This document shows, piece after piece, positions 61,097 to 64,000 of a stretch of 64,000 nt of DNA. The stretch is from Streptomyces brevispora (GTDB lineage: Bacteria > Actinomycetota > Actinomycetes > Streptomycetales > Streptomycetaceae). The first letter of the stretch is position 1, and every line of letters starts with the position of its first letter. Where the stretch lies: contig NZ_VIWW01000002.1 in assembly GCF_007829885.1 (NCBI RefSeq), positions 310,001-374,000 of the forward strand, written 5' to 3'. The notes below the pieces were generated by a model that was not told the DNA's origin, searched no databases, and worked only from the letters and a program-made list of their open reading frames with translations. Position numbers and translations under genes: made by a program.

Positions 61097-62955
61097 TACG
61101 CCACACCCATACGGTCGAGAACGGAGGAAAGCACGGCCACCACATCGCAGCCGGCGAAGACGTACTCGTCGACACCGGCGTAATCGCCCGGCCGCCCCGC
61201 CAGGTACACCCGCTGCGCACCCGCCGACACGAGCGCCCCGGCGACCTCGCCGGCCTGCTCGGCGTAGAGCGCGTCACTGGAGCACAGACACGCGAGGTCC
61301 GTCCCGGCGGCCGTGAACGCGGCGCCGGCCGACGAGGCGTCCACCTCCACCGGCTCGTGGACCGGCTCGATGCCGCCCGCCTGGAAGAGGTTCGCGGCGA
61401 ACGAGGCCCGCGCGGTGTGCGCCGCGGCGGGCCCGAGCGCGGCGAGGAACACCCGCGGCCGGCGGCCGGTCGCCGCCAGATGGGCGTCCGAGCGGGCACG
61501 CAGCGCCTCGAACGCCTCGTCGCGACGGACCACCGGCAGACCGCCCGGCGCGACGGCCGACGGCACGGCCTCCCGCTCCACCGCACGCTCGGCGAGCTGC
61601 GGGAACTCGCTCACGCCGGTGATCGGCTCCTTGCGCCGCGCCAGGTTCTTCTTGCGCGCCGCCCAGGTGGCCGCCAGCCGCTCCGCCACCATGCCGGACT
61701 CCAGCGCGGCCGCCTGACCTCCCGCCCGCTCGATCTCCTGGAAGAACCCCCAAGCGGCGTCCGCGAGCTGGTCGGTGAGCCGCTCCACGTACCAGGAGCC
61801 GCCGGCCGGGTCGATGACCCGGGCCAGATGCGACTCCTCCACCAGGATCGTCGACGTGTTACGGGCGATGCGCCGCGCGAACGCGTCCGGCAGGCCCAGC
61901 GCGTGATCGAACGGCAGCACGGTCACCGCGTCGGCCCCGCCGACGCCCGCGCCCAGACAGGCCAGCGTGGTGCGGAGCATGTTCACCCACGGATCGCGCC
62001 GGGTCATCATCACCGGCGACGTCACGGCGTGCTGACGCTGCCCCCCGGCCTCCGGGGCGCCACAGACCTCGGCGACCCGCGCCCACAACCGGCGCGCGGC
62101 CCGCATCTTGGCAATCGTCAGGAACTGGTCGGCGGTGGCCGCGTACCGGAACTCCAGCTGCGCGCAGGCCTCCTCGACACCGAGCCCCGCCGCGGTCATC
62201 GCCCGCAGGTAGGCGACCCCCGTGGCCAGCGAACTGCCCAGCTCCTGAGCGGCCGAGCCGCCCGCCTCGTGGTACGGCATCGCGTCCACGGCCAGCGCCC
62301 GCAGCCCGGGATACTCGCGGGCGCAGCGCTGCGCCCAGCGGACCGCGGCCGTCAGGTCGGGCGCGGCGCCGCTGCGGGCGGCCTGCCCCAGCGGGTCCGC
62401 GCCGAGACTGCCGCGCGCCGACTGCGGTGATACGCCCCGCTCCGCGTAGAGGCGGAGCAACTCCGTCGCCGCGGCGTCGAGTTCGGTCCCCGCGTCGAGC
62501 ACGACCGGAGCCAGGTCGAGATGGACGCCGCGCAGCGCCCGTGAGAGACCGGAGACGGGCACGCCACCGCCGGCCTCCCCCACGGTCAGCCACAACGAGG
62601 TGACACCGTTCTCCAGATCCGCGAGCACGGCCTCGTTGAGCCGGGCGGGATCCGGCGTACCGTGCCGCTGCCGTACCCCCCAGCCGCCCGCCGTACTTCC
62701 CTCGGGCCTGCTGCCGCGAGTGAAGGGGGCGAAGCCCGGGAGACCGGCATCGGGCGCGTCGTCGCGCGAGGTGTAGAGGGGGCGGGTGATGAGCCCGTCC
62801 TCCACCGTGGTGGACAGCGCTTCCTCGGCGGCCGAACCCGAAACGTCCTTGCCCGACTTGCGCAGCACACCCTCGACGAGGCTCTGCCACTGCTCATGGG
62901 CGGGGTCAGGGAATTCGGCGGCCAACGAAAGCCCGTCAGCAGGCAGGACCGTCAT
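61096..62955 (-). CDS. mutA: Methylmalonyl-CoA mutase small (beta) subunit
   Basis: A 619-residue non-catalytic partner of the mutase. It keeps the barrel fold (FLTIAKMRAARRLWARVAEVCG, NTSTILVEESHLARVIDPAGGSWYVERLTDQLA) and a B12-like C-terminal domain that lacks the DxHxxG ligand, as expected for the beta subunit. It begins the mutA-mutB-meaB operon. The 219 bases upstream are shared with the divergent DUF6325 gene and show no gene. Confidence 0.93.
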   Translation of the reverse strand: MTVLPADGLSLAAEFPDPAHEQWQSLVEGVLRKSGKDVSGSAAEEALSTTVEDGLITRPLYTSRDDAPDAGLPGFAPFTRGSRPEGSTAGGWGVRQRHGTPDPARLNEAVLADLENGVTSLWLTVGEAGGGVPVSGLSRALRGVHLDLAPVVLDAGTELDAAATELLRLYAERGVSPQSARGSLGADPLGQAARSGAAPDLTAAVRWAQRCAREYPGLRALAVDAMPYHEAGGSAAQELGSSLATGVAYLRAMTAAGLGVEEACAQLEFRYAATADQFLTIAKMRAARRLWARVAEVCGAPEAGGQRQHAVTSPVMMTRRDPWVNMLRTTLACLGAGVGGADAVTVLPFDHALGLPDAFARRIARNTSTILVEESHLARVIDPAGGSWYVERLTDQLADAAWGFFQEIERAGGQAAALESGMVAERLAATWAARKKNLARRKEPITGVSEFPQLAERAVEREAVPSAVAPGGLPVVRRDEAFEALRARSDAHLAATGRRPRVFLAALGPAAAHTARASFAANLFQAGGIEPVHEPVEVDASSAGAAFTAAGTDLACLCSSDALYAEQAGEVAGALVSAGAQRVYLAGRPGDYAGVDEYVFAGCDVVAVLSSVLDRMGVA

Positions 62956-63174
62956 GCCCAGATGCTAGGGCAGGTCTCAGATGAGCAGCAGAGGCGCTGG
63001 CTGTGACCTTGCCCTCCCCGAACGCACTTGATCCTTTACGTACTGTCGAGTAACACTCCGGAGCGTGACATTTCCGCGTCTCTGTCGGAGCAGTCGTGGG
63101 GGATTTGTCGCAATGCGGCACTGAATGACCGAAGTTATGCTGCTGGCAATCCATCCTTCCGGAGAGGACACACC

Positions 63175-63603
63175 GTGGCTGTGGGACCTGTGGAGTACCT
63201 CGTCATCGCCTTCCCCGGTGGTCGGTTCACCGGTGCGATCGCCCCGGCGCTGGCCGAGGCGGTCGCGTCGAAGGCGGTGCGCATCATCGACCTGACCTTT
63301 GTGTACCGCGCCGACGACGGCGCGATCGAGATGGTCGAGCTGGAGGACCTCGATCCCCAAGAACTCGTCTCGTTCGAGCCGGTCGAGGGCGAGATCACCG
63401 GGATGCTGAACAGCGACGACATCCGGAAGCTGGGCGAGCGCGTGCCACCGGGCAGTTCCGCGGCGCTGATCGTGTGGGAGGACCTCTGGGCGGTGCCGCT
63501 CACCGAGGCCGTTCGCGCATCGGGCGGGCAACTCGTCGCACATGAGCGGATCCCCGCCGACGTCGCGGAGGCGGCCGTGTCCGCAGCCGGTTCCACCCGC
63601 TGA
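63175..63603 (+). CDS. DUF6325 family protein
   Basis: A 142-residue cytoplasmic protein (VEYLVIAFPGGRFTGAIAPALAEAV, VRIIDLTFVYRADDGAIEMVELEDLD, SSAALIVWEDLWAVPLTEAVRASGGQLVAHERIP). The family is common in actinobacteria and resembles DUF1269 membrane-associated proteins; no function is established. GGAGAGGA precedes GTG 63175. It forms a pair with the SHOCT protein downstream. Confidence 0.8.
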   Translation: MAVGPVEYLVIAFPGGRFTGAIAPALAEAVASKAVRIIDLTFVYRADDGAIEMVELEDLDPQELVSFEPVEGEITGMLNSDDIRKLGERVPPGSSAALIVWEDLWAVPLTEAVRASGGQLVAHERIPADVAEAAVSAAGSTR

Positions 63604-63638
63604 CACCTCATCCCCACCCGCACCGGAAGGCGCACGAC

Positions 63639-63965
63639 ATGCCGATTCTAGGATCCGGAATGAACCGCCGCGGGCCCGGCCTGCTCGGCGCGATGGCGCG
63701 GACGGCCGTTGTCGCGGGCACCGCTTCGGCGGTCGGCGGCAGGGTCCAGCGACGCCAGCAGGCGAAGTTCGCCGAACAGGACGCGGAGCAGGCGGCTGAG
63801 CCGCAGGCGGAGCAACAGGCTGCCGAGCCGCAGACGCAGCAGGCCGCCGAACCGCCCCCGGACGACCCGATCAGTCAGCTGGAGCGGCTGGCCGCCCTGA
63901 AGAAGCAGGGCATTCTCACGGACGCCGAGTTCGCGGCGCAGAAGAACAGAATTCTGGCGGAATGA
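63639..63965 (+). CDS. SHOCT domain protein
   Basis: A 108-residue protein. A short hydrophobic Gly/Ala N-terminal segment (GLLGAMARTAVVAGTASAVGG) is followed by a Gln/Glu/Ala/Pro-rich linker of repeated EQ/AEP units and a C-terminal SHOCT helix pair (DPISQLERLAALKKQGILTDAEFAAQKNRIL). SHOCT domains are short oligomerisation or tethering modules. It sits 35 bases after the DUF6325 gene, as is often seen in Streptomyces. Confidence 0.85.
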   Translation: MPILGSGMNRRGPGLLGAMARTAVVAGTASAVGGRVQRRQQAKFAEQDAEQAAEPQAEQQAAEPQTQQAAEPPPDDPISQLERLAALKKQGILTDAEFAAQKNRILAE

Positions 63966-64000
63966 GCGTGGCGGACCCGACGGGGCCGCCGCAGGCGCTC

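Noticed and set aside
59105..61183. A 692-residue plus-strand open frame opposite mutB
   Set aside because: Antisense to the mutase catalytic subunit; no motif of its own.

Overview
This 64 kb window is high-GC actinobacterial DNA, almost certainly a Streptomyces chromosome. The signs are dense GTG/ATG starts with purine-rich ribosome binding sites, a TTA (bldA-type) leucine codon that is nearly absent elsewhere, ECF and SigB/F-type sigma factors, monomeric isocitrate dehydrogenase, DUF6191/DUF6325/SHOCT small proteins, and a short sulfur-gene leader peptide of a kind I know from streptomycetes. No rRNA, tRNA, CRISPR array or intact insertion sequence was seen.

Layout. 0.15-1.1 kb: a MarR repressor with a perfect operator, beside a decayed MFS transporter. 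1.4-11.3 kb: a secreted GH87 alpha-1,3-glucanase, an ABC sugar importer (binding protein plus two permeases) and an intracellular GH13 alpha-glucosidase, which together look like an alpha-1,3-glucan utilisation locus. 11.3-15.5 kb: a cupin, an ECF42-type sigma factor coupled to a DGPF/YCII protein, a GNAT enzyme behind a CebR-like box, a TTA-containing binding-protein-like gene and type-B L31. 15.6-20.6 kb: a compact ketosynthase / acyl-CoA oxidase-like / acyl carrier protein / ketosynthase cluster. 20.6-23.9 kb: a cobalamin riboswitch driving btuFCD, with the cobinamide amidohydrolase cbiZ at 26.5-27.3 kb. 25.2-26.5 kb: fused remnants of three peptide-utilisation genes. 27.3-31.2 kb: an oxidoreductase, then metX, a frameshifted metY and the leader peptide. 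31.4-34.9 kb: a carnitine catabolic operon (thioesterase, L-carnitine dehydrogenase, BKACE enzyme) with an XRE-TetR hybrid regulator. 35-39.1 kb: a SigB/F-type sigma factor, a GNAT gene coupled to an oxidoreductase remnant, a GGGAC-rich repeat tract and a SpoIIE-type phosphatase. 39.4-42.9 kb: DUF6191, PAP2, DedA, and BlaI with an M56 peptidase. 42.9-45.5 kb: NUDIX and dhaKLM. 45.7-49.4 kb: a MerR-TOBE regulator, an MFS exporter, a glutathionyl-hydroquinone-reductase-like protein and a TPR protein. 49.6-55.9 kb: isocitrate dehydrogenase, then an orphan ctaD / small membrane protein / NDH-2 module. 56-57.5 kb: a shredded aldo/keto reductase and a short Rho paralogue. 57.9-63.0 kb: meaB and mutBA. 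63.2-64 kb: DUF6325 and SHOCT proteins.

Three themes link the genes. First, B12 economy: riboswitch-controlled cobalamin import and cobinamide salvage sit in the same window as the B12-dependent methylmalonyl-CoA mutase and its chaperone. Second, carbon scavenging: alpha-glucan, carnitine and dihydroxyacetone. Third, gene decay by deletion: at least six loci (MFS, OPT/aminopeptidase/iminopeptidase, quinone oxidoreductase, ABC-F fragment, aldo/keto reductase, and metY by a homopolymer frameshift) are broken, mostly by internal deletions and with no transposase debris.
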